Translations under genes and position numbers: made by a program
Notes under the pieces: model-generated
Told to the model about the DNA's origin: nothing
The model's input: only the letters and a program-made list of their open reading frames with translations
Databases searched by the model: none
In this document: one piece after another, positions 44,002-52,185 of the stretch
Layout of the letters: the number at the start of each line of letters is the position of its first letter
Numbering within the stretch: the stretch's first letter is position 1
Origin: Paraburkholderia sp. BCC1885
Lineage (GTDB): Bacteria > Pseudomonadota > Gammaproteobacteria > Burkholderiales > Burkholderiaceae
DNA length: 64,000 bases
Assembly (NCBI RefSeq): GCF_900996235.1
Contig: NZ_CAAJGM010000088.1
Span: 1 to 64,000 of the forward strand
Direction of reading: 5' to 3'

Positions 44002-45306
44002 TTACATCCCTCTCTGCCCGCTTTGCCTCGGTCCGGTGTGAGCGGAACTGCGCACACGCGTCGTGCGCGCCGCGCCCGTTGCGCCGGAGGATTTTCTTCT
44101 GGCGCGCGATTTGGTCAGGAGTGCTGTGAGTTTTTCGTCGGCAACCGCCTGCGTTGCCGTTGCGCTGCCATTCGCGCCTGCGGCGCGCGAACGCGAAGGC
44201 TGTCCACGTTTGCGGGCATCGTTGGCCGCTTGCCGCGCCGCCTGTTTCGCGGTGCTGGCAAGCAGGCTGGCGAATGCCGCTTCATCGACCCGTAGGCCGC
44301 GCCTTGGTCTGCAATCGGCAAGGCCTTGCAACTCGTCGGCCTCGAATGCGGCAATCACCGCAGGATGGATATAGCAACGCCGGCATACGGCAGGGGTATT
44401 GCGCAGCAGCGCGGCCACTTCCTTGACCGTCGCGACGAGCTGCCGGCGCGCCTCTGCCGCGCTTTCGCACAGCAGCCGCCGCAAGGCAGCGAACGCGTAC
44501 ACGCTGCCGGCCCAGGTTCGATAATCCTTGGCGGTGAAATCGGCGTCGCTGGCGCGCTTCAGGTAGTCGTTGATATCGGCGGAGCCGACCGTGTGGCGCG
44601 TGCCGTCGTCGTCGAGATACTGGAACAGGTCGTGTCCCGGCAATTCCGCGCAGCGCAGCACGATGCGCTTGACGCGCGCGTCGTCGATGGTCACGTCGTG
44701 TTCGACGCCGCTTTTACCGCGAAAGCGGAAGCGCACTTTACCCGCTTCGACCTTCAGATGTTTTTTGCGCAGCGTGGTGAGTCCATACGACTGGTTCTCG
44801 CGTGCATATTCGACGCTGCCCACCCGGATGAGCGTCGAGTCGAGCAACTGCACCACGGCCGCGATCACCTTATCGCAAGGCATGCCCGGCAGTTTCAGAT
44901 CGCGTGCTACACGGGCGCGGATTTTCGGCAAGGCGCGGCCGAAGGCGGCGAGGCGCTCGAATTTGTCGGCGTCGCGCGTATCGCGCCAGAGCGGGTGATA
45001 GCGGTATTGCTTGCGCCCGCGCGCGTCGCGGCCGGTTGCCTGCAGGTGACCGCGCGAGTCAGGGCAGATCCACACATCTTCGTAAGCAGGCGGAATGGCG
45101 AGGGCGTTGATGCGGGCGATCTCGTCGGCGTCGTCGATGCGCGCGCCCTTCACGTCGAAATAGGCGAAGCCGTCCTTGAGTTTCTTGCGCGTGAAGCCGG
45201 GACGCGTCTCGTCGGCGTGACGCAAGCCGCCTGGCATCGTGGCATGCGGCGCCGCAGATGCTTCGGTGGCTGAGGGGGAGCGGGCGGTTCGTGGCGAGGC
45301 GGTCAT
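44002..45306 (-). CDS. Eukaryotic-type DNA topoisomerase IB
   Basis: A 434-residue type IB topoisomerase of the poxvirus/bacterial form, which relaxes supercoiled DNA through a 3'-phosphotyrosine. Features seen are the N-terminal KLKDGFAYFDVKG, IPPAYEDVWICPDSRGHLQATGRDARGRKQYRYH, the RVGSVEYARENQSYGLTTLRKKHL region, and the catalytic Tyr in CRRCYIHPAV. The C-terminal 85 residues are basic and Ala-rich. The ATG at 45306 gives the expected N terminus. Such genes are common in Burkholderia and often sit near other stress genes. Confidence 0.93.
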   Translation of the reverse strand: MTASPRTARSPSATEASAAPHATMPGGLRHADETRPGFTRKKLKDGFAYFDVKGARIDDADEIARINALAIPPAYEDVWICPDSRGHLQATGRDARGRKQYRYHPLWRDTRDADKFERLAAFGRALPKIRARVARDLKLPGMPCDKVIAAVVQLLDSTLIRVGSVEYARENQSYGLTTLRKKHLKVEAGKVRFRFRGKSGVEHDVTIDDARVKRIVLRCAELPGHDLFQYLDDDGTRHTVGSADINDYLKRASDADFTAKDYRTWAGSVYAFAALRRLLCESAAEARRQLVATVKEVAALLRNTPAVCRRCYIHPAVIAAFEADELQGLADCRPRRGLRVDEAAFASLLASTAKQAARQAANDARKRGQPSRSRAAGANGSATATQAVADEKLTALLTKSRARRKSSGATGAARTTRVRSSAHTGPRQSGQRGM

Positions 45307-45639
45307 GGTTTTACGTGTAATGAGTACCGGTCGAATGATGTAAAGGATGCGTGGAGCGGTCGCCATTGCGCTCGCGTTGTTTTCGCGGTTGCTCTCGCGG
45401 AAATATTCGCGCAATGGCTTTTTGCGCGCCGCCGCGCACATCCAGATGCCTAAGCTCGACAAGCAAGCTCAATACCCGACTCAATACCCTACGTCTTGCG
45501 GCCTTGCCGGGCGCTAACTCGTGCTCCTTCCCGGCGCCGTGGGACAGAACCGGCGACACCGCGACTCAGCCGCGTTTCGTTCCCCCGGAACACTCCTTGC
45601 GGCACTCGATGGCAGATGTCGAAACCCATGGAGGTCGAA
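45307..45639. other. Intergenic region between divergent genes
   Basis: This 333-base stretch holds the divergent promoters of the topoisomerase gene and the acidic protein gene. No protein-like frame was seen on either strand, and no promoter near consensus could be fixed. Confidence 0.45.
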
Positions 45640-45972
45640 ATGAGCAGCACATTGAATACGGATGACGAACCGCAACACCAGGTCCGCGAAACCGCCGGCA
45701 CGACCGGCGCATTAGGCCCGAGCGACTCGTCGGATAGCGGCAGCGATACCGCCGGCGCGCGCCGTCACACCTTCGACGTCGACTCCGAACTCGACAATCA
45801 CGCGCTCGAAACCGGCGATGCCGAGCTGGACAGCGACACGGACCGCCACGGCACCGGCGAGCGCGCCTCGGCCGACGGCGACGCCAATCTGGCCGCCGAC
45901 GCGGACATCGAACCCGACCGCGTCATCGATCCGTTCGCGCCCGATGACGAGCCGGGCCCCGGGAACACCTGA
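45640..45972 (+). CDS. Small acidic hypothetical protein
   Basis: A 110-residue, strongly acidic protein rich in Asp, Ser, Glu, Gly and Thr, with no hydrophobic core; it appears intrinsically disordered. The ATG follows GGAGG at a good distance, which supports real translation. Similar acidic small proteins occur in Burkholderia near stress genes, but no function can be named. It lies 119 bp before the DJ-1/PfpI gene on the same strand. Confidence 0.65.
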   Translation: MSSTLNTDDEPQHQVRETAGTTGALGPSDSSDSGSDTAGARRHTFDVDSELDNHALETGDAELDSDTDRHGTGERASADGDANLAADADIEPDRVIDPFAPDDEPGPGNT

Positions 45973-46091
45973 CGCGACACAGGCATATGTCTTGCTCGAT
46001 AGCTCGTTAAATGGAGCGAACACGAAGTCGAGACGATGCCCCGCATGGCATCGATTGAATCCACTTTCACGCTCGTAAAGGAGAAATACAC

Positions 46092-46643
46092 ATGGCCAAC
46101 TCACTTCAAGGCTGCAAGGTAGCGGTTCTCGCAATGGACGGTTTCGAACAGGCCGAGCTGGATGAGCCGAAACGCGCGCTCGCCGAAGCCGGCGCGACGG
46201 TCCACGTCATCTCGGCGAAGCCCGGCACGATTCAGGGCTTCAAGCGCGTCGACAAAGGCAATGCCGTGGCGGTTGACTCGACCTTCGACAAGGCCACCGC
46301 CGCCGAATACGACGCGGTCGTCCTGCCGGGCGGCGTGGTAAACGGCGACGCGATTCGCCTGTTGCCGCAGGCGCAGGCCTTCGTCAAGGAAGCCAATCGC
46401 GCTCACAAGCCGATTGCGGTGATCTGTCACGGCACTTGGCTGCCGGTGTCGGCCGGCATCATCAAGGGTCGCACGGTAACGAGCTGGCCGAGTCTGCAGG
46501 ACGACATTCGCAATGCCGGCGGCACGTGGGTCGATCAGGAAGTGGTGGAAGACGATAACTTCATCACCAGCCGCAAGCCCGACGATTTGCCGGCCTTCAA
46601 TAAAACCTTGATCGCGCAACTCGCCAGGCGTAAGGCGGCGTGA
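46092..46643 (+). CDS. DJ-1/PfpI-family protein (YhbO/Hsp31-like)
   Basis: A 183-residue DJ-1/PfpI-superfamily protein. The nucleophile elbow has C112-H113 in AVICHGTW, and the conserved Glu lies in MDGFEQAEL. The length and VLPGGVVNGDAIR fit the YhbO type. Members act against carbonyl stress or as glyoxalase/chaperones; a protease role is older naming. The ATG follows AAAGGAG. Located in the run of stress-associated genes. Confidence 0.93.
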   Translation: MANSLQGCKVAVLAMDGFEQAELDEPKRALAEAGATVHVISAKPGTIQGFKRVDKGNAVAVDSTFDKATAAEYDAVVLPGGVVNGDAIRLLPQAQAFVKEANRAHKPIAVICHGTWLPVSAGIIKGRTVTSWPSLQDDIRNAGGTWVDQEVVEDDNFITSRKPDDLPAFNKTLIAQLARRKAA

Positions 46644-46782
46644 GCGCGTGTTCGGCGCAATTGGGTGCAATTCGGCCCGACAGAGGACGGACGTAAGGGC
46701 TGCTGCTTGTGTGCGGCTCGCCGCATACGGGCAGCACCCGCAGCAGGACGTCCAGCATGACGATTAACCAGGGAGAAAGTGC

Positions 46783-46917
46783 ATGAGATTCCGGTATTCC
46801 GTACAAGCCATGACTGCCGCGCAGGGACGCGATGCCGTGTTGCTCGCCGGAGACGCGCTTGCCATGAGGAAGCCGGGCGATGTGCACGCCGAGACAACCA
46901 GGACGGCTCGATCATGA
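46783..46917 (+). CDS. Small ORF (44 aa) translationally coupled to DUF1488 gene
   Basis: The frame starts at ATG 46783 with a good GGGAGAAAGTGC ribosome site and encodes 44 residues beginning MRFRYSVQAM. Its TGA overlaps the next ATG as ATGA (46914-46917), a typical coupling arrangement. No family is recognised; the product is basic with no membrane segment. It may be a real small protein or a leader that controls the DUF1488 gene. Confidence 0.45.
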   Translation: MRFRYSVQAMTAAQGRDAVLLAGDALAMRKPGDVHAETTRTARS

Positions 46918-47249
46918 ACGCGATTCTGCCGCGCCCGGCTTATGAGGACGCCACCATGCGCATCACTTTTCCTGACGATGAACCGGACTTCAATGGTTCG
47001 AGCCTGACCGTGCAGTTCACGGCGCAGGTCGACGGCGAGCCGGTGGTCTGCGCGATCACGGCCGAGGCGCTGGAGGATCATTTCGGCGCGCCTTCGGCAC
47101 TCGAAGACGTGTTGCTCAAGGCATTCGAGCAGGGCCGCGGCCGGATCCGTTCGGTTTGCGCGGAAGAGCTGGACCGCAGCGACGGCGAAGGCGTCGTGCT
47201 GCACAGCGGATTGTTCCGGGTCGAAGGCATGGAGCCGGGACACCGCTAG
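46914..47249 (+). CDS. DUF1488-family protein
   Basis: A 111-residue protein. The DUF1488 pattern is clear from MRITFPDDEPDFNGSSLTVQFTAQVDGEPVVCAIT through LEDHFGAP, which resembles short beta-rich domains. An in-frame ATG at codon 15 is also possible and gives a more typical length, but coupling to the small upstream frame favours 46914. Function is unknown; DUF1488 genes are frequent next to stress genes in Burkholderia. Confidence 0.8.
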   Translation: MNAILPRPAYEDATMRITFPDDEPDFNGSSLTVQFTAQVDGEPVVCAITAEALEDHFGAPSALEDVLLKAFEQGRGRIRSVCAEELDRSDGEGVVLHSGLFRVEGMEPGHR

Positions 47250-47300
47250 CCGTGGACATGGATGTGTCCGCAACCATTTTTCGCGATGAAAGGAGGTCTT

Positions 47301-47885
47301 ATGTCACTGATCGTCGCAGCGCGTTTTACGACGTTCCCGACGGCTGAAGCTGCCGCGCAGCGTCTTTTCAACAGCGGTTTCGCCGATGAGGACGTGACGC
47401 TGTTCTTCGTCAACCCAACCGGGCAGCACGCGCGTTATCCGATCGGCGGCGATACCGCCACGGACGCCGGCTCCATTCACGCGCCCAAGGGAGCAGGCAA
47501 GGGCGTGACGATCGGCGCGGTGGTGGGCGCGGCCATCGGCGTCGGCATTTTTACGGTGTTTTCGGCGCCGGTATTGGTGTCGGTGATCGCGGCGGGGGTG
47601 GGGGCGTATATCGGCTCACTGGTCGGCGCCATGTCGCATACGCGGATGGGCGGCAAGCTGGGCCGGCGCGCCGAGCCGGATGAGGGCGCGACGCGCGACT
47701 CGGGCGTGTTGCTGGCGGTGCACGTCACGCAGGCCAGCCAGTACGACGCGGGCCGCATTTTGCGCGACGCCGGCGGCATGGCCGTCGAACGCGCGACGGG
47801 TCGCTGGCAACAAGGGCGCTGGGCCGATTTCGACCCGACCCGTCCGCCTGAAACCATTCCTGAACTTAACGAGAAGCACGCTTAA
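47301..47885 (+). CDS. Glycine-zipper membrane protein
   Basis: A 194-residue protein with an N-terminal soluble segment (AARFTTFPTAEAAAQRLFNSGF, similar to heat/stress-induced YlxP-like small domains), a central hydrophobic hairpin rich in Gly (GVTIGAVVGAAIGVGIF and SVIAAGVGAYIGSLVGAM) and a hydrophilic C terminus with VLLAVHVTQASQYDAGRILRDAGG. It likely sits in the inner membrane. The ATG follows AAAGGAGGTCTT, an excellent ribosome site. Function is unknown. Confidence 0.8.
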   Translation: MSLIVAARFTTFPTAEAAAQRLFNSGFADEDVTLFFVNPTGQHARYPIGGDTATDAGSIHAPKGAGKGVTIGAVVGAAIGVGIFTVFSAPVLVSVIAAGVGAYIGSLVGAMSHTRMGGKLGRRAEPDEGATRDSGVLLAVHVTQASQYDAGRILRDAGGMAVERATGRWQQGRWADFDPTRPPETIPELNEKHA

Positions 47886-47950
47886 GCAAGCGGGCGGCTG
47901 TTTTTCAGAGGGCGACCGGTTTGTCCACGGATCGCCCTTAATCTAAGTAT

Positions 47951-47986
47951 CAAAAGCTGCGGCGGCCCGAATCTGCGGCCGCCGCA
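47951..47986 (-). terminator. Intrinsic terminator of the small exported-protein gene
   Basis: On the minus strand the 10-bp stem TGCGGCGGCC/GGCCGCCGCA (loop of 9) is followed by GCTTTTG. It lies in the convergent gap after the 48042-48284 gene. Confidence 0.55.
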
Positions 47987-48041
47987 CGTCTGATTTCAAT
48001 TGACCTGCAAGCCAGCCTGAAGCCCGCTTGAAGCCCCATTC

Positions 48042-48284
48042 TCACACCCAGATGCGCAGGGCTGCTTGGCGCGGCTGAGCGCCGCCGCCATCCACCGGCC
48101 GTTCACCGCGCACGGCCGCGCAGGATGCCGGGGCGAGGCCGTCGTGTTTCGCGCCGCAAGACATCGTCTGCACGGCATCATGGGGAGCAGTGGTCCTTAG
48201 TACATATTCGCGGACCTGCATCACTGCAGCCGACGTGACAATCGCCACCGCCAGCAAAAACTCGGCTCTCCTGATCTTCTTCAT
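48042..48284 (-). CDS. Small membrane/exported hypothetical protein
   Basis: An 80-residue protein with an N-terminal membrane segment (basic MKKIRR, then EFLLAVAIVTSAAVM). The rest is hydrophilic with two Cys (MSCGAKHDG and ASCAA). The ATG follows AAGGGAG at a good distance, and a terminator lies beyond its stop, which supports a real gene. It could be a small secreted protein with one disulfide. No family is recognised. Confidence 0.6.
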   Translation of the reverse strand: MKKIRRAEFLLAVAIVTSAAVMQVREYVLRTTAPHDAVQTMSCGAKHDGLAPASCAAVRGERPVDGGGAQPRQAALRIWV

Positions 48285-48759
48285 GATGGACTCCCTTGTC
48301 GACGTTGCATGCCCATTACTTTTCGATTTGGATGCGAGAGGCCGTCAATCGAGACGTTCGCACCGAGGTGGGCAGGACTAATACAGCAACATCTGTGCCA
48401 TTCGTGGGAATCCCATGCGCAAGCGCGTGGAGGCGCGTGGCGGGCCGGTCTGCGCGGATTTTTGCCGGTGGCGCATGACCGCCGCAACCGCAAACATTTA
48501 CTTTGGCCGGGTAAGTTCGGCTAATGAGCCTGGCCAGTTTTAGCCAATGCGTTTACCGACGAGGTGCCAAATGCCGGCGCGCTGGAGTAGTACCGTCCGA
48601 CATTCGACGCCTGCATTCAACGCCGGCATTTGGCGACATGGCAGCCAACGGCAGCGGCGCCTCGCGGATGCAAACCCAGGCATGCGGCATGCGGGTTAAG
48701 AGGAGAGTCGCTGCTACCGGCAGTGGCCTCCATGAACTATGAAACCCCGGAGGAATGAA
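48285..48759. other. Intergenic region with a perfect inverted repeat
   Basis: The 475 bases between divergent genes have no supported gene. They include a perfect 14-bp inverted repeat (48566-48579 with 48621-48634) listed separately. The last bases carry the CCGGAGGA ribosome site of the DUF2383 gene. Confidence 0.5.
48566..48634. repeat. Perfect 14-bp inverted repeat, 41-bp spacer
   Basis: GCCAAATGCCGGCG (48566-48579) and CGCCGGCATTTGGC (48621-48634) are exact complements. The long spacer argues against a terminator. It lies 126 bp upstream of the DUF2383 gene start and could be two sites for a dimeric regulator or a long hairpin in the leader. Confidence 0.75.
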
Positions 48760-49212
48760 ATGTCTACTAACGTGACGAGCGTTTTGAACGATCTGGTCGA
48801 AACATCGAAGGACGGTGAGCGTGGTTTTCGCAAGGCAGCCGAAGACGCGCATGACACGCAACTCAAGTCGCTGTTCATGTCGCGGGCAGAAGATTGCTCG
48901 CGCGGCGCGCGCGAGTTGCAGGACGTCGTCCAGAATCTGGGCGGCAAGCCGGAAACCGGCGGCACGGTAAGCGGCGCGCTGCATCGGGGCTGGACCGACG
49001 TGAAGTCGGCGGTGGCCGGCCGCACGGATTACGCGATTCTCGAAGACTGTGAAAAGGGCGAGGATGTCGCCAAGAAGCGCTATCACGACGCGCTCGAGAA
49101 GGAATTGCCGGCTGACGTGCGTATTGTCGTCGAGAAGCAGTTCCAGGGCGTGCTGCAAAACCATGATCGCATCCGCGATCTGCGCGATCAGTTCAAGGCC
49201 GCGCGTAGCTAA
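48760..49212 (+). CDS. PA2169-family four-helix-bundle protein (DUF2383)
   Basis: A 150-residue helical protein with the PA2169/DUF2383 pattern: NDLVETSKDGERGFRKAAEDA at the N terminus, a conserved helix SRAEDCSRGARELQDVV, and DYAILEDCEKGEDVAKKRYHDAL. The family has a ferritin-like four-helix bundle and is often found in stress regions; function is unknown. The ATG follows GGAGGAATGAA. A GC-rich hairpin follows the stop. Confidence 0.92.
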   Translation: MSTNVTSVLNDLVETSKDGERGFRKAAEDAHDTQLKSLFMSRAEDCSRGARELQDVVQNLGGKPETGGTVSGALHRGWTDVKSAVAGRTDYAILEDCEKGEDVAKKRYHDALEKELPADVRIVVEKQFQGVLQNHDRIRDLRDQFKAARS

Positions 49213-49259
49213 CGCGCGTCACCAAGTGACCGACTGAGTTTTCCGCACTACGCCGTATT

Positions 49260-49290
49260 GCGCCGCGCCGCTTTGATCCGGGCGCGGCGC
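49260..49290 (+). terminator. Terminator-like hairpin after DUF2383 gene
   Basis: GCGCCGCGCC/GGCGCGGCGC is a perfect 10-bp stem with an 11-base loop, 47 bp after the stop. The following GCTTGCGTTGTG has only a weak T content, so termination efficiency is uncertain. Confidence 0.45.
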
Positions 49291-49486
49291 GCTTGCGTTG
49301 TGCTTACCGTTGGACGCTTGGGTTGGGATGGCGTCAAGGACGCAAAACGTTAAGAACGCAAAACATTAAGGACCCCAAACGCAAAAGGCCGCCCGCAATA
49401 CGCGAACGGCCTCCTGTTTTACGGCATGCTTGCAAGCGGCAGAGCGGGCATCGACCTAAGGCCGATGCCGCGCATCCGCCAAATGC

Positions 49487-49825
49487 TTAGTCCGCCACCA
49501 CCTTCAGGCGGTTCTTGACGCTTTGCACGCCGCTGACGTTTTGCGTCACTTCTGCGGCGGCAGCCTTGTCGTCCGAGCTCGGCACCGTGCCCGTCAGCCA
49601 CACCACGCCGTTGCGGGTCTTCACGTGAATATGCGTCGACTTGACGTTGCTCGCGCTCAGCAGGTCAGCCTTGACCTTGGTGGTGATCGTGCCGTCGTCA
49701 ACGTGCTGGCCGACGGTTTCCGAAGATGCCGACGGCGCGGAGCTATTGGTTTGAGCGGTAGCGTTAAGGGCGAAAACGACGCACGCAATACCGCCGGCTG
49801 CCTTGATAAGTTGGAGGGTCTTCAT
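49487..49825 (-). CDS. BON-domain periplasmic protein (OsmY-like)
   Basis: A 112-residue exported protein. The signal peptide runs to about residue 24 (cleavage near ATAQ). The BON domain is at about 40-110: DDGTITTKVKADLLSASNV, then IHVKTRNGVVWLTGTVPSS and AEVTQNVSGVQSVKNRLKV. BON domains bind phospholipids; OsmY-type proteins respond to osmotic or envelope stress. Single BON repeat here. GGAGCAAAATATG supports the start. Confidence 0.93.
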   Translation of the reverse strand: MKTLQLIKAAGGIACVVFALNATAQTNSSAPSASSETVGQHVDDGTITTKVKADLLSASNVKSTHIHVKTRNGVVWLTGTVPSSDDKAAAAEVTQNVSGVQSVKNRLKVVAD

Positions 49826-50366
49826 ATTTTGCTCCTTCGTGTTGTTGATAAGAGATGCGGTCTTGTTACCAGGGCGGTCGATCGCGACAGAAGCCCGTCG
49901 CCGATGACACGCGTGGGATCGTTGCCGCTACGGTTCCGTCTGGCCCGTTATCGACACTGGATAAAAGTCGTCCGCTTGAGTCCTGCTGACGCATGAACCG
50001 TTCGTCTGACCTTTACCCGTCCACACGACAGCATTCGCAAAGAGTGTTCCCGGGCTGGCAAAAGTGCGCCGCGCCCTCGGCAAGACGTGCTGTTGAGCGT
50101 CAAGGCGAGCGCCGCATCGCCCCGGCTGCATAGGCCGCAGCCCGTTGCGGCGGGGCTTCGCCGGCTGGTCCGGTTTTTTCCGCCTTCCTGCAAACATTTT
50201 TCCGGTGGATTGTAAAAGTAGCGGCGCGAATCGCCGTCAGAGGACGCATCTGGACCCCGCGAAAGAGACAAAGCCGAGAAAAAACAGCGGTTTGCGAGAG
50301 CTGGTACGACAGTTGCTCTACATGGGCCACACGATGTTTTCGAACTGTTTATAGGACCTGACTACA
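49826..50366. other. Intergenic region before the rpoN paralogue
   Basis: These 541 bases contain no supported gene. The stretch should hold the promoters of the BON protein and the sigma-54 gene. Short ORFs on both strands lack protein character and ribosome sites. No -24/-12 or near-consensus sigma-70 promoter was identified. Confidence 0.45.
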
Positions 50367-51881
50367 ATGCCGCCTTCAATTGAACTACGCACAAGGCAGT
50401 CGCTTGCACTGACACCGCGCTTGCAGCAGTCGGTGAGGCTATTGCAGTTATCGTCCCTCGAGTTTCAGCAGGAATTGCGGACTGCGCTCGACACGAACCC
50501 TTTCCTCGAATACGACGCCACCGATACCGAAGACGTTGCGCTCGCCACTTCTTCGACGGGCGGCGACGGCATGGAAGCCGCGGCCGGTGAAACCGTCACG
50601 GCAGGCGAACCCGACGCGATGATGGACACGGCGGTAGCCGACTCGCGCGAAAGCACCTCCCAGGACGATTCGTCCGGCGACTACGCCAACGATTCGAACG
50701 ACTACGCCAGCGAGTATTCCGGCGATTCGTTCAGCCGCAGCTCATCGCGCCAGAACAGCGACTCCGAAGGCAGCGACCCGGCCGACTGGGCTCGTTCGCA
50801 GCCCACGCTGCGCGAGCAGTTGCACGACGCCTTGCGTCTCTATCGGCTCGACGAGCGCGACCGTGAAGTGGCGCGCTTCGTCATCGAAGCACTCGACGAC
50901 GATGGTTATCTGCGTCAGGACCTCGCTGATCTCGCCGCGATCGTCGAAATCGAACCGGCCTTGACCGAAGACGAACTGCTGGTGGCGCTGCGCCTCGTAC
51001 AGGCACTCGACCGGCCCGGCGTCGGCGCCCGCACGCTGTCCGAATGCCTGACGCTGCAATTGCAGGCTCTGCCCGAGGACGTGCCGTGCCGCGACGTCGC
51101 GCTGCAAATCACCGAACATCATCTTGAACGCCTCGCGCGCCGCGAGCAGGCCGAACTGCAAAAGCAGATCGGTTGCTCGGCGGAAGATCTGCGGGTGGCC
51201 TGTGCTCTTGTACGCAAGCTCGATCCGAAGCCCGGCAATTTTTATGGCCGCACGGAAGACAACTACGTGGTGCCGGATGTAATCGTGCGCCAGGTTCGCA
51301 ACAAGTGGACCGTCAATATCAACCCGGCGGTCCAGCCGCGCGCGCGTATCCATCGCATGTATGCCGAACTGTTTGCGCAGTCGGCCGGTGCGAGCCGTTC
51401 GCCGCTTGCGCAGCAACTGCAGGAAGCGCGCTGGCTGATCCGCAACGCGCAGCAGCGCTTCGACACCATCCAGCGCGTGGCCGAATGCATCGTCGCGCAT
51501 CAGAAGGCCTTCTTTCAGTACGGCGAGATCGCCCTCAAGCCGATGGTGTTGCGTGATGTGGCCGAGGAACTCGGTCTGCACGAATCCACCATCTCGCGCG
51601 CCACGGGCAACAAGTACATGGCCACGCCGCGCGGCATTTTCGAATTCAAGCATTTCTTCCCGCGCGAACTGGGCACGGAAAGCGGCGGCACCTGTTCGGC
51701 CGCGGCAGTGCGCGCGCTGCTCAAGGAAATGATTGCCGCCGAAAACACCAGCGATCCGCTCTCCGATGTGTCGCTCGCGCGCATGCTGGCCGAGCAGGGC
51801 GTGCTGGTCGCGCGGCGCACGGTGGCGAAGTACCGGCATCTGATGAAGGTGCCGCCGGCTGAATTGCGCCGGCAGATTTAA
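50367..51881 (+). CDS. rpoN: RNA polymerase sigma-54 factor, paralogue
   Basis: A 504-residue sigma-54. Region I is the Gln/Leu-rich LTPRLQQSVRLLQLSSLEFQQEL at the N terminus; region II is acidic and Ser/Asp-rich (about 48-145); the core-binding and HTH regions follow; the RpoN box ARRTVAKYR is at 482-490. Sigma-54 directs transcription from -24/-12 promoters with enhancer-binding activators. The main rpoN of betaproteobacteria lies with lptB and hpf; here no such genes are near, so this is probably a second copy. Its acidic region is longer than in many orthologues. Confidence 0.95.
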   Translation: MPPSIELRTRQSLALTPRLQQSVRLLQLSSLEFQQELRTALDTNPFLEYDATDTEDVALATSSTGGDGMEAAAGETVTAGEPDAMMDTAVADSRESTSQDDSSGDYANDSNDYASEYSGDSFSRSSSRQNSDSEGSDPADWARSQPTLREQLHDALRLYRLDERDREVARFVIEALDDDGYLRQDLADLAAIVEIEPALTEDELLVALRLVQALDRPGVGARTLSECLTLQLQALPEDVPCRDVALQITEHHLERLARREQAELQKQIGCSAEDLRVACALVRKLDPKPGNFYGRTEDNYVVPDVIVRQVRNKWTVNINPAVQPRARIHRMYAELFAQSAGASRSPLAQQLQEARWLIRNAQQRFDTIQRVAECIVAHQKAFFQYGEIALKPMVLRDVAEELGLHESTISRATGNKYMATPRGIFEFKHFFPRELGTESGGTCSAAAVRALLKEMIAAENTSDPLSDVSLARMLAEQGVLVARRTVAKYRHLMKVPPAELRRQI

Positions 51882-52185
51882 GGTTTAAAGCGGTTCAAGC
51901 GGTTCAAGCGGACCGATCGGACGGGCGGCATAGGCCGCCCGTTTTCATTTTTGCACACGCGCGATGATGATGCCTACTGCATGGCTTGACCCGCTGCGTC
52001 ATCCGCCGCCCGCTAGCCAGGGTGGACGTTTTGCCCGCTCCCCATTACATTGATGGCCGACGCCCGATCGGGGCGTCCAATGGTCAATGTCGAGAACATC
52101 GTGTGCCGGCCGGGTCGGCACATGGCAATGGCGGAGCAGAACAATGGGCGTCGTCCCATCCGTCTGCGCCGCGAGGAGTGCGGGG
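51882..52185. other. Intergenic region after rpoN
   Basis: Besides the terminator at 51921-51951 and a short GGTTCAAGC tandem just before it, these 304 bases hold no gene. A plus-strand frame extends from here into the aminotransferase gene but becomes protein-like only from 52186. Confidence 0.5.
51921..51951 (+). terminator. Intrinsic terminator of rpoN
   Basis: ACGGGCGGC/GCCGCCCGT with the loop ATAG (51921-51942) is followed by TTTCATTTTT. It lies 40 bp after the rpoN stop. Confidence 0.85.
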
